The position numbers and the translations under genes are program-made. The notes under the pieces were generated by a model. The model was not told where the DNA came from, did no database searches, and saw nothing but the letters and a program-made list of their open reading frames with translations. From Flavobacterium oncorhynchi (GTDB taxonomy: Bacteria; Bacteroidota; Bacteroidia; Flavobacteriales; Flavobacteriaceae), in contig NZ_MUHA01000003.1 in NCBI RefSeq assembly GCF_002217355.1, positions 92,508 to 156,507 of the forward strand: a stretch of DNA of 64,000 nucleotides, in the 5' to 3' direction. Below, in pieces: positions 55,250-62,790 of the stretch. The stretch's first letter is position 1. Each line of letters starts with the position of its first letter.

Positions 55250-56338
55250 ATGTCAAAGCTTAAAATAAATATTATTCTATTTGGAATAGGAAATATAGGA
55301 AGCACTTTAATCAATCAGATTATCGAAAGTCAGGAGTTTTTCCTTCAGAGTAAAAATATTGATTTTCATTTTCCAATTATTACCAATTCTACAGTTGCCT
55401 TTTTCGAGAAAGAAGGCGTTGGATATGCTTGGGAAACCAATTTTAGAGAATTGGCAGTTCCTTTTAGAGTTGAGGATATTGTCGAATTTGCCAAGGAAAA
55501 TGAATTTGAGAATTTAATTGCAGTAGATGCAACAGCAAGCGATGAACTTATTGGTCATTACAATACATTGATCGAAAACGGATTTAATATTGTTGCGGTA
55601 AATAAAAAAGCAAATACACTCTCGATAGACCTTTACAAACAAATTAGAGAAAATCTTAAAAAATACGATAAAGAATTTTTATACGAAACCTCTGTTGATA
55701 CTGGTTTTCCAGTTTTGCAGACCTTAAGAGATCTTTATTATTCAGGAGAAAAAATCACCAAAATTCGAGGCGTATTTTCAGATAACCTCAGTTACGTATT
55801 TAATAGATTTTCGACAGAAGACAATTCATTCTCTTCTATTTTAAAAGATGCAGGTTTATTAGGATTAATGCGTTCTACTTTTAAAGAAAATCTATCAGGA
55901 AATGATACGGCAGGAAAACTGCTGATTTTAACTAGAGAAATAGGAAAAGAATTTGAACTCTCAGATATAAAGATTGACCCACTTATAAAAGAAGAACATT
56001 TAGAGAAAAATGGAGTTCTTAATAGAGAAGCAATCGACAAATCCTTTAGAATAGAAAAAATTGCGCAGGCAGAAAATCATGTTTTACGATATGTTGGCGA
56101 ATATGATGTTGAGAAAAATATATTAGAAGTAAAATTAATTTCAGAACCAATAACATCTGCAATAGGACAGTTAAAAGGATCTGATACTATTTTCGAAATT
56201 TATACAGAATCCTATTCAAATACCCCAATTGTAATACAAAGTGCAGCGCCATGCAGACAGGCAATTTCCAGAGGTATAATTACAGATATTTTGAAAGTAT
56301 CTGAGAAAATTAAAAATAAAGAAGCCGTTTGGCTGTAA
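55250..56338 (+). CDS. Homoserine dehydrogenase-like protein, probable pseudoenzyme
   Basis: 362-residue paralog of the C-terminal half of the aspartokinase/homoserine dehydrogenase at 58480-60894: both have GxGxxGxTLINQI, NKxANTL, LLILxRE and IYTESY...PIVIQ. The substrate-binding motif YTEPDPREDL of the intact enzyme reads LMRSTFKENL here, so the conserved Glu is Arg208 and the Asp is Asn214; FSGT is FSDN. Lys in NKKANTL and in TAGKLL are kept. Loss of dehydrogenase activity or a changed substrate is likely. The start at 55250 (MSKLKIN) is preferred over an ATG 12 codons upstream. Confidence 0.8.
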   Translation: MSKLKINIILFGIGNIGSTLINQIIESQEFFLQSKNIDFHFPIITNSTVAFFEKEGVGYAWETNFRELAVPFRVEDIVEFAKENEFENLIAVDATASDELIGHYNTLIENGFNIVAVNKKANTLSIDLYKQIRENLKKYDKEFLYETSVDTGFPVLQTLRDLYYSGEKITKIRGVFSDNLSYVFNRFSTEDNSFSSILKDAGLLGLMRSTFKENLSGNDTAGKLLILTREIGKEFELSDIKIDPLIKEEHLEKNGVLNREAIDKSFRIEKIAQAENHVLRYVGEYDVEKNILEVKLISEPITSAIGQLKGSDTIFEIYTESYSNTPIVIQSAAPCRQAISRGIITDILKVSEKIKNKEAVWL

Positions 56339-56506
56339 GTGAAGTTAATGTTAGAAAATAGTTCTTTGATAGATTGAAACAGAAAAGTTAGTTAAATTTT
56401 TGTAAGATTAAACCTGTAAATAATGGAAACGCAATTTTGTAGGGTGTTTTTTAACGATAAAAGGTTGTTTTTTAACGTTTTTTAAGACTTTTTTCTTTTG
56501 AAATGC
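56339..56506. other. Noncoding gap before leader unit 3
   Basis: AT-rich sequence with a loose repeat GGTTGTTTTTTAACG / GGGTGTTTTTTAACG (around 56440-56478). No ORF or hairpin of note. Confidence 0.4.
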
Positions 56507-56537
56507 TTGTGATATTGAAAAAATATTCGCACATTTG
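56507..56537 (+). promoter_or_regulatory. Promoter of leader unit 3
   Basis: TTG (56507-56509), exactly 20 bases, then CACATTTG (56530-56537), near-identical in layout to leader unit 1. CTATCAAAT follows at 56552-56560. Confidence 0.65.
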
Positions 56538-56675
56538 TAAGACCCTAAATACTATCAAATACAATAAGTTAGCAATCTAATTAATAGTTATGCACATCGG
56601 TTAAAACCGCTGAATAAATTTTAAAATCAATAGAAGTATTTTCAGCAGTTTCGAGAAGCTTATAAAAACAAACAA

Positions 56676-56777
56676 ATGCAAGAATTTTTTAAAATAACAG
56701 TCAAATCGCAAATGAATAAGTCACTACAGATGAACAAGATGTTTAATGTCGCACGTATTTGTGTATGCGTCTGTTGA
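56676..56777 (+). CDS. Leader peptide 3 (Met then CVCVC end), attenuator of the metX unit
   Basis: 33-codon ORF from the first ATG; internal ATGs at codons 13, 19 and 22 would give shorter peptides. It ends MNKMFNVARICVCVC, with Cys at 29, 31 and 33 directly before the stop. ACTAAAAG (56779-56786), starting two bases after the TGA, can pair with CTTTTGGT (56816-56823, one G-U) in the 5' arm of the terminator. A ribosome on the stop would cover it; one stalled earlier would not. The layout parallels leaders 1 and 2. Confidence 0.6.
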   Translation: MQEFFKITVKSQMNKSLQMNKMFNVARICVCVC

Positions 56778-56810
56778 TACTAAAAGTATATATAAGTTCT
56801 AATAAAACTT

Positions 56811-56848
56811 AAACCCTTTTGGTATTAAAAACCCAAAAGGGTTTTTTT
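56811..56848 (+). terminator. Attenuator terminator 3
   Basis: AAACCCTTTTGG (56811-56822) pairs perfectly with CCAAAAGGGTTT (56833-56844), followed by a T run. Its arm shares CCCTTTTGG with attenuator terminator 2, suggesting common ancestry. Confidence 0.9.
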
Positions 56849-56927
56849 ATTCCATTTGGTTACCATAACAAAGAATTAAAGAAAAAGTAAAGATTATAAA
56901 ACGCAAACTAACTTAAACTTAAATATC

Positions 56928-57122
56928 ATGAGCACATTAAACTACTTAACAAGAACGTTGAAAAGCATAAGAACAAAAAGAAACAATTTGCCGCCGCCGA
57001 CAAATGAATTGGTACATCCAAGATTCGGTATAAACGAGACAGATAAAAAAACGGAGAAAAAAGATCCGAACTCATTATTGTTTTTGATGTATTCAAAAGA
57101 AAATGAAACGCTTTTTATCTAA
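56928..57122 (+). CDS. Small protein of unknown function, SLLFxMY...LFI family, before the metX riboswitch
   Basis: 64-residue protein with a basic N-terminal half (TRTLKSIRTKRNNLPPPTNE) and an acidic end (NSLLFLMYSKENETLFI). It is a paralog of 53592-53774 by its ends. It sits after attenuator terminator 3 but before the SAM-I riboswitch, so it would answer to the leader peptide but not to SAM. Charge distribution suggests a soluble protein that may bind nucleic acid or a partner, but nothing is established. Confidence 0.7.
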   Translation: MSTLNYLTRTLKSIRTKRNNLPPPTNELVHPRFGINETDKKTEKKDPNSLLFLMYSKENETLFI

Positions 57123-57310
57123 ATCAAAAAGTGTTATAAAATAGGGTAAAACCTGCATAAACTTACTGGGCAGTTTGTTCGGTAATTTTTTGCGTACAAT
57201 AGTTTTGTTGAATTATGTTTAAGAAATTGCAGAATCAATTTCGATAAAATTTGCTTGTTTAAGAAATTAGTAGTTAATTTGCACCTTTAAGTTCAAAAAC
57301 GTATTGAAAA

Positions 57311-57417
57311 TGTTATAAAGAAAGGACGAGGGATTAGACCCGATGAATCCTTAGCAACCCTTCGTTAAATCGAAGAAGGTGCTGCATTCTACCACGCCCA
57401 AACGTGGAAAGATAACA
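57311..57417 (+). promoter_or_regulatory. SAM-I (S-box) riboswitch upstream of metX
   Basis: The core is unmistakable: GAGGGATTAGACCCGATGAA, then CCTTAGCAACCC, a P3-type hairpin (TTCG...CGAA), AAGGTGCTGCATTCTACCAC and CGTGGAAAGATAAC. P1 is TGTTAT (57311-57316) with ATAACA (57412-57417). Downstream, CTTTCTTT (57446-57453) can pair with AAAGAAAG (57317-57324) at the aptamer base, a possible alternative structure, but no U-tailed terminator is seen before the metX start. SAM should turn off metX and the aspartokinase fusion. Confidence 0.95.
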
Positions 57418-57488
57418 ACAAGAATTTTTCTAGTTTCACTCTAGACTTTCTTTCTAATATTTCCACATACAAATCAAAATAAAAAGAT

Positions 57489-58478
57489 TTGAAATTGGAA
57501 AATAGACCCAATCCCATTATAATTCAAGATTTCATCACAGAAAGTGGTGCACTTTATTCATCCTTACCATTAAGCTTTACGCTTTCTGGAAGACCTTTGC
57601 ATACTGCTCCTATAGTTTTGGTAAATCATGCCTTAACAGGAAATGCACAGGTTACAGGAAAAAATGGATGGTGGAATGATTTAGTGGGTGAAGAAAAAAC
57701 AATCGACACCAACAAGTACACCGTTCTGGCCTTTAATGTTCCAGGAAACGGAAATGATTCGTTTATAATCGAAAATTATCAAGACTTTACTACTAGAGAT
57801 ATTGCCCGCATTTTTATAAAAGGACTTGAAGCTCTAAATATTGAACAGGTATTTACAATAATAGGCGGCTCTGTTGGAGGAGGAATTGCTTGGGAAATTT
57901 TGGCTTTAGAACCAAATATCACAGAACATTTAATTCCGATAGCAACTGATTGGAAATCGACAGACTGGATGATCGCCAATTGCTATCTGCAAGAGCAAAT
58001 CCTGAACAATTCTTCAAAACCAATAGAAGATGCCAGAATTCATGCAATGTTGTGTTACCGCTCTCCAGAATCATTCAAAGAAAAGTTTCAACGCACCATC
58101 AATCAAGATCTCTTGATTTTTAATATAGAAAGCTGGCTGGCACATCATGGTAAAAAACTACAGCAGCGTTTTCAATTGGCATCTTATAAATTGATGAATC
58201 AGCTGCTTAAAACCATCGATATTACAAGAGACAGCGAAGATTTCGAAACTTTAATGTCTAAAACTAAAGCAGCGATTCATATCGTAGCCATCAATTCAGA
58301 TTTGTTTTTTACACCAAAAGAAAATCTGGAAACTTATAATGAATTAAAAAAGTTTAAAGAAAATGTCACCTACAGCGAAATAGATTCTGTTCACGGACAT
58401 GACGCTTTTTTAATAGAGTACAAACAATTAGATCATTTACTTGCCGATATTTTTAAGGCAGAAACAATAGCAAAATAA
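57489..58478 (+). CDS. metX: Homoserine O-acetyltransferase (MetX-type)
   Basis: Activates homoserine for sulfhydrylation, alpha/beta hydrolase of 329 residues, shorter than the usual 350-380. The nucleophile elbow is GGSVGGG (Ser128), where most MetX have GGSMGG. The catalytic His304 lies in VHGHDAFLIE, and LVNHALTGNAQVTG matches the oxyanion region. The start is TTG at 57489 (a stop lies at 57480 and there is no early ATG); a second TTG lies two codons later. It is 71 bases after the SAM-I aptamer and one base before the next gene. Confidence 0.88.
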   Translation: MKLENRPNPIIIQDFITESGALYSSLPLSFTLSGRPLHTAPIVLVNHALTGNAQVTGKNGWWNDLVGEEKTIDTNKYTVLAFNVPGNGNDSFIIENYQDFTTRDIARIFIKGLEALNIEQVFTIIGGSVGGGIAWEILALEPNITEHLIPIATDWKSTDWMIANCYLQEQILNNSSKPIEDARIHAMLCYRSPESFKEKFQRTINQDLLIFNIESWLAHHGKKLQQRFQLASYKLMNQLLKTIDITRDSEDFETLMSKTKAAIHIVAINSDLFFTPKENLETYNELKKFKENVTYSEIDSVHGHDAFLIEYKQLDHLLADIFKAETIAK

Positions 58479-58479
58479 A

Positions 58480-60894
58480 ATGAAAGTATTAAAATTTGGA
58501 GGTAAATCATTATCAAACGGAGAAGGACTTAATAAAGTTGTTTCAATCATTTCGGATAAAGTAAGTCAAGGCGAAAATATTGCTGTAGTGGTATCGGCTC
58601 GTGGAAACGCAACAGACGAGTTGGAATTTATTTTAAGCATCGCTGCTAAAAATGGAAGCTATAAAGAATTATTAGAGAATTTTAAAAAATATCAAATCTC
58701 AGATTATCCGCAAGTAGATTTATCTGAAGAGTTTAATGTTTTAGATAAGCTTTTTGAAGGCGTAAGCTTAATTGGAGATTACAGCAAAAAAATTAAAGAT
58801 CAAATTTTGTCCAAAGGAGAATTGCTTTCGGCTAAATTATTGACGGCTATTTTGCTTGAAAAAGGAATTCCTGCCAACTTCGTTGATACAAGAGATTTGC
58901 TTAAAACCGATTCAAAATTTGGAGATGCGCAGCCTTTAGAACAGCTTTCAAAGAAAAACGTAATTAATTATTTTAAAGAACACAATGGTTCAACTGTTAA
59001 TATTGTAACAGGATTCATAGGTTCAAACAACAATAACGACACAACAACTTTAGGAAGAAACGGTAGCAATTACACGGCTTCATTAATTGCAAACTACCTA
59101 AATGCCGAAGAACTTCAAAATTTCACGCACGTAGACGGTATTTACACAGCAAATCCAGATTTAGTTGCCGATGCTAAGAAAATAGAATATTTATCGTTTA
59201 ACGAAGCAAATGAGCTGGCAAATTTTGGAGCCACTATTCTGCATGCCAAAACGATTATTCCATTATTAGAAAAAAATATTCCGCTTCGTATTTTAAATAC
59301 CTTCAATCATGAAAATCGCGGAACATTAATTACTTCAGATTCTGCCAAAGAAGGAATTAAAACACTTTCAGTTTTAGAAAACGTTTCGTTAGTAAATCTT
59401 GAAGGACGCGGATTGCTTGGGAAATCTGGAGTTGATGCCAGAATTTTTAAAGTAATGGGCGATCATAATATCAGCGTCAGCATTATTTCGCAAGGATCTT
59501 CAGAAAGAGGAATTGGACTTGTTGTTGCTACTGATAAAGCTACAACTGCTGTAGTTGAATTAGAAAAAGAATTCGAAAACGACTTTTATTCAAAAGATGT
59601 AAATCAGATTACAGTAACAGATAATGTTTCGGTAATTTCGATTATTGGGCAGGACTTAAGTACTTTTCACAAACCGTACACAGCTTTAATAAAAAACAAA
59701 ATAGTTCCAATATTGTTCAACAATACCGTTACAGGTAAAAACGTAAGTTTGGTTGTCAAAAAATCAGAACTTAATAAAGCGTTGAACGTAATTCATGGTG
59801 AGATTTTTGGAGTTTCTAAAAAAATCAATATTGCAATTATCGGTCACGGTTTAGTTGGCGGAACTTTAATCAATCAGATTTTAGAATCGGCATCAGCAAT
59901 CGAAAAACGCAAAGATGTTAAATTGAACGTTTTTGCAATTGCAAATTCTAAAAAAGTACTTTTAAATAAAAATGGCGTAAATTCAGACTGGAAAAATGAA
60001 ATTCAGACAAAAGGAGAAAACTACACCATAAACGACATTATCACTTATGCAAATGAGCATCATTTAGAGAATCTAATTGCAATTGATAATACTGCAAGTG
60101 CAAGTTTTGTCGAAAATTATATTCCGCTTGTAGAAAACAGTTTCGATTTAATTTCGTCTAATAAAGTGGCTAATACATTGAGCTATGGTTTTTATAAAGA
60201 ACTAAGAAAAGCGCTAACTGAAAATCAAAAGAATTATTTGTATGAAACCAATGTTGGTGCAGGATTACCATTAATTGACACGATCAAATTATTGCACCTT
60301 TCTGGAGAAAATATCACAAAAATAAAAGGAGTTTTTTCAGGAACATTGAGCTATTTATTTAATAATTTCTCTGCTAAAGATGTTCCGTTCAGCGAAATTC
60401 TGAAAGAAGCAATTGATAACGGATATACAGAACCAGATCCGCGTGAAGATTTATGCGGAAATGACGTAGGAAGAAAATTATTGATCTTGGCAAGAGAGTT
60501 AGATTTACAAAATGAGTTCGAAGAAATCGCAATTCAAAATTTAATACCAGAACATTTACGCGAAGGAAATGTTGCTGATTTCTTAACGAAACTAAAAGAA
60601 TTCGACCCAATTTACGACAAAATAAAAGCCGATCAGAAGCCAAATCATGTATTAAGATACATTGGTGAATTGTCTGGAGATTTGCAAAATGACAAAGGAA
60701 ATCTAGAAGTAAAATTAGTTTCAGTACCTTCAGATACAGCTTTAGGCGGATTGAAAGGTTCAGATTCTTTCTTCGAAATTTATACAGAATCATACGGAGA
60801 TCGTCCAATTGTTATTCAAGGAGCCGGTGCAGGTTCTGCAGTAACAGCAAGAGGAGTTTTTGGAGATATTTTGAGATTGTCAGATAAAGGATAA
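58480..60894 (+). CDS. thrA: Bifunctional aspartate kinase / homoserine dehydrogenase
   Basis: Protein of 804 residues catalysing the first and third steps from aspartate to homoserine. The aspartokinase domain (1-290) starts VLKFGGKSLSNGEG and has TLGRNGSNYTASLIA and FGATILHAKTIIPL. ACT-type regulatory region about 300-450 (FKVMGDHNISVSIISQGSSE). The homoserine dehydrogenase domain (455-804) has NIAIIGHGLVGGTLINQI, SSNKVANTL and YTEPDPREDLCGND. It is translationally close to metX (stop and ATG one base apart), so it answers to the same SAM switch. It may be named metL. Confidence 0.95.
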   Translation: MKVLKFGGKSLSNGEGLNKVVSIISDKVSQGENIAVVVSARGNATDELEFILSIAAKNGSYKELLENFKKYQISDYPQVDLSEEFNVLDKLFEGVSLIGDYSKKIKDQILSKGELLSAKLLTAILLEKGIPANFVDTRDLLKTDSKFGDAQPLEQLSKKNVINYFKEHNGSTVNIVTGFIGSNNNNDTTTLGRNGSNYTASLIANYLNAEELQNFTHVDGIYTANPDLVADAKKIEYLSFNEANELANFGATILHAKTIIPLLEKNIPLRILNTFNHENRGTLITSDSAKEGIKTLSVLENVSLVNLEGRGLLGKSGVDARIFKVMGDHNISVSIISQGSSERGIGLVVATDKATTAVVELEKEFENDFYSKDVNQITVTDNVSVISIIGQDLSTFHKPYTALIKNKIVPILFNNTVTGKNVSLVVKKSELNKALNVIHGEIFGVSKKINIAIIGHGLVGGTLINQILESASAIEKRKDVKLNVFAIANSKKVLLNKNGVNSDWKNEIQTKGENYTINDIITYANEHHLENLIAIDNTASASFVENYIPLVENSFDLISSNKVANTLSYGFYKELRKALTENQKNYLYETNVGAGLPLIDTIKLLHLSGENITKIKGVFSGTLSYLFNNFSAKDVPFSEILKEAIDNGYTEPDPREDLCGNDVGRKLLILARELDLQNEFEEIAIQNLIPEHLREGNVADFLTKLKEFDPIYDKIKADQKPNHVLRYIGELSGDLQNDKGNLEVKLVSVPSDTALGGLKGSDSFFEIYTESYGDRPIVIQGAGAGSAVTARGVFGDILRLSDKG

Positions 60895-60954
60895 TTTGAT
60901 TTTAGAGTTGCAGATTTTAGATTTATTAAAAGCCAATTAATGTACATTTATTGA

Positions 60955-61512
60955 ATGAAAAAATTACTGATTTTACTGCTTTTTTCAAATATTTTGACCG
61001 CTCAGATTTCTAATGTTATCAGAAATAAAGACAGTTATACACAAGAAATTTTTCCTTACAAAGGAGTTCGGGCAATTCAAATAGATGAAGTTAGTGCTGT
61101 GGGAAAGGAAGACAATGTCTTTATTTTTTCAAAAATTGAAAAAAATGCCAATCCTGACAAAATGTATTTTCAAAGATTTACAAAAGTCAATGATAAATGG
61201 ATTGTAAAAGCTATTCTTGAAGTTAATCACAGCGGAATCATTTCAGCTTGGGGAAGCCGAAAAGCCTTTGGTGATTATAATAAAGATAAAAGTGTTGATG
61301 CTCTTTTTATTTACGGATTGTATGATGCCGCTTTTAAACAACAGTCGGTTCATTTGATTTTTTCGCAAAAAGATCAATTCTATACCATTGAATCCAATAT
61401 TTCGGATGATTTTAAGACGGATAAATTCTCGGATAATTTTAAATCATTAGATGCAGATTCTAAAAAACAGGTATTAGAATATTGGAGTAAATTAGATAAA
61501 AGAGACAAGTGA
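60955..61512 (+). CDS. Secreted hypothetical protein
   Basis: Protein of 185 residues with a signal peptide (MKKLLILLLFSNILTAQ). A calcium-loop-like stretch FGDYNKDKSVDALFIYG resembles VCBS/FG-GAP or dockerin-like motifs. The rest is mixed alpha/beta with no known domain recognised. It may be a separate unit from the methionine genes; ATTTTAGA-type repeats lie in the gap before it. Confidence 0.65.
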   Translation: MKKLLILLLFSNILTAQISNVIRNKDSYTQEIFPYKGVRAIQIDEVSAVGKEDNVFIFSKIEKNANPDKMYFQRFTKVNDKWIVKAILEVNHSGIISAWGSRKAFGDYNKDKSVDALFIYGLYDAAFKQQSVHLIFSQKDQFYTIESNISDDFKTDKFSDNFKSLDADSKKQVLEYWSKLDKRDK

Positions 61513-61617
61513 TTTAAGATCTCTATTTGTTTTTAGGCGTAAATATTAAATTTAATAAATATTAAAAAGTTTTTAAAAAATTGGGGTTGTGGATTAATAT
61601 TCATTATTCCTTTTCTA

Positions 61618-62202
61618 TTGATAGGATTGGGAACTTTATTGTTTAGTTCGTATAATATTTTTAAAGCTGTACAAGCTAAAGGATGGATTCCAGTTTCTGC
61701 CAATATTGAAAAAACAGATATTACTTCTCATTCGAATAAAGGTACAGTATCGCATGAAGTTATTGTTAGGTACTTTTATGTTATTGAAGGGAAAAAGTAT
61801 TCAGGAAATAGAATTGCATTTGGTTATGGTATGAACAATATTGACGATCATGACGGATTGTATTCTAAATTAGAAAACAGTAAAAAAGTCTTGGTTTACG
61901 TGAATCCTTCAAATAACGAAGAAAGCGTGATCGTTCCAGGAATGAATGATTCGATTACTGGTTTATTAATTTTTACGATATTATGGAATTCATTTATTGT
62001 AGTTTTAGGCATACTTCCTTTTGTAATAAAAGGTGTTGATGAAAATAATGAACCTAGATTTACGGCGAAAGAAGCTACTTGGATTATTTTTATAATATGG
62101 ATAGTAGGTTTTGCGATTTTATTTAGCAATTGTTTTCATATAGATATAGAAAGTAAAATCAATGTTTTAGAATCAAGAAATATTGATTTTGATATAGAAT
62201 AA
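61618..62202 (+). CDS. DUF3592-like membrane protein
   Basis: Two-helix protein with a central beta domain: helix 1 at the N-terminus, then GWIPVSANIEKTDITSHSNK, YFYVIEGKKYSGNRIAFGYG, VYVNPSNNEESVIVPGM, and C-terminal helices (about 120-140 and 153-170). The listed start is TTG at 61618. In-frame sequence upstream to 61561 (IKKFLKNWGCGLIFIIPFLL) looks like the true N-terminal helix but begins with ATT, not a standard start. So either ATT (as in infC) starts it or the original ATG was mutated. 194 residues from the TTG. Confidence 0.7.
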   Translation: MIGLGTLLFSSYNIFKAVQAKGWIPVSANIEKTDITSHSNKGTVSHEVIVRYFYVIEGKKYSGNRIAFGYGMNNIDDHDGLYSKLENSKKVLVYVNPSNNEESVIVPGMNDSITGLLIFTILWNSFIVVLGILPFVIKGVDENNEPRFTAKEATWIIFIIWIVGFAILFSNCFHIDIESKINVLESRNIDFDIE

Positions 62203-62219
62203 AAAAAAAGAAAAATACC

Positions 62220-62645
62220 ATGAAAGTAACGTTAAACAGAGTAAACGACGCGTTTCATTTTAAATTAAAAAATGAAAGAGGTCATGTAGTTGATGTTGAC
62301 AGCAGAGCCGAATTTGGCGGAAGCGATTTAGGAGCTAGTCCAATGGAATTAGTTTTAATGGGCGTTGCCGGATGCAGTGCGATTGATATGATTTCGATTT
62401 TAAAGAAGCAGCGTCAGGAAATTACATCTTTTAATGCTGAGGTTGAAGGTGAGCGTGTGCAAATTGGCGAAGCAAAGCCTTTTAAAGAAATTGATGTGGT
62501 TTTTTATTTAGAAGGCGATATCAATCCTGAAAAAGCTAAAAAAGCGGCACAGCTTTCTTTCGAGAAATACTGTTCGGTTGCTAAAACAGTTGAGCCAACA
62601 GCAACAATCAAATACAAAGTCGTTTTAAACAACGAGGCTTTATAA
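62220..62645 (+). CDS. OsmC family peroxide-detoxifying protein
   Basis: Protein of 141 residues of the OsmC/Ohr fold. The family region SPMELVLMGVAGCSAIDMIS carries the first reactive Cys, and EKYCSVAKTVEPTATI the second. Members reduce organic peroxides with thiols. It starts 17 bases after the DUF3592 gene and may be cotranscribed with it. It may also relate to sulfur chemistry near metZ, which is only context. Confidence 0.9.
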   Translation: MKVTLNRVNDAFHFKLKNERGHVVDVDSRAEFGGSDLGASPMELVLMGVAGCSAIDMISILKKQRQEITSFNAEVEGERVQIGEAKPFKEIDVVFYLEGDINPEKAKKAAQLSFEKYCSVAKTVEPTATIKYKVVLNNEAL

Positions 62646-62790
62646 AATTAGATAATTAGTCAATTAGATAATTAGAAAATGCTCAGATTGCGCATAAATA
62701 GTTGACTTGTTTTTAGTTTAGATTTTAGTTTTTAAAACTTAAAACCTGAAACCTGAAACTTGAAACGAAAAAAACAAAAAACAACACACA
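62646..62790. repeat. AT-rich intergenic repeats before metZ
   Basis: Contains tandem ATTAGATAATTAG-like units (62648-62683), then TTTAGTTTAGATTTTAG and the run AACCTGAAACCTGAAACTTG. No Cys/Met leader ORF, terminator or riboswitch was found here, unlike the metY and metX units. Confidence 0.5.

Noticed and set aside
60389..60808. 139-aa minus-strand ORF opposite thrA
   Set aside because: It is a shadow of the homoserine dehydrogenase frame, with Leu/Arg-rich composition typical of antisense reading.
62646..62790. Possible Cys/Met leader unit before metZ
   Set aside because: The only short ORF (MLRLRINS) has no Cys, and there is no terminator; the promoter pattern of the three leader units is absent.
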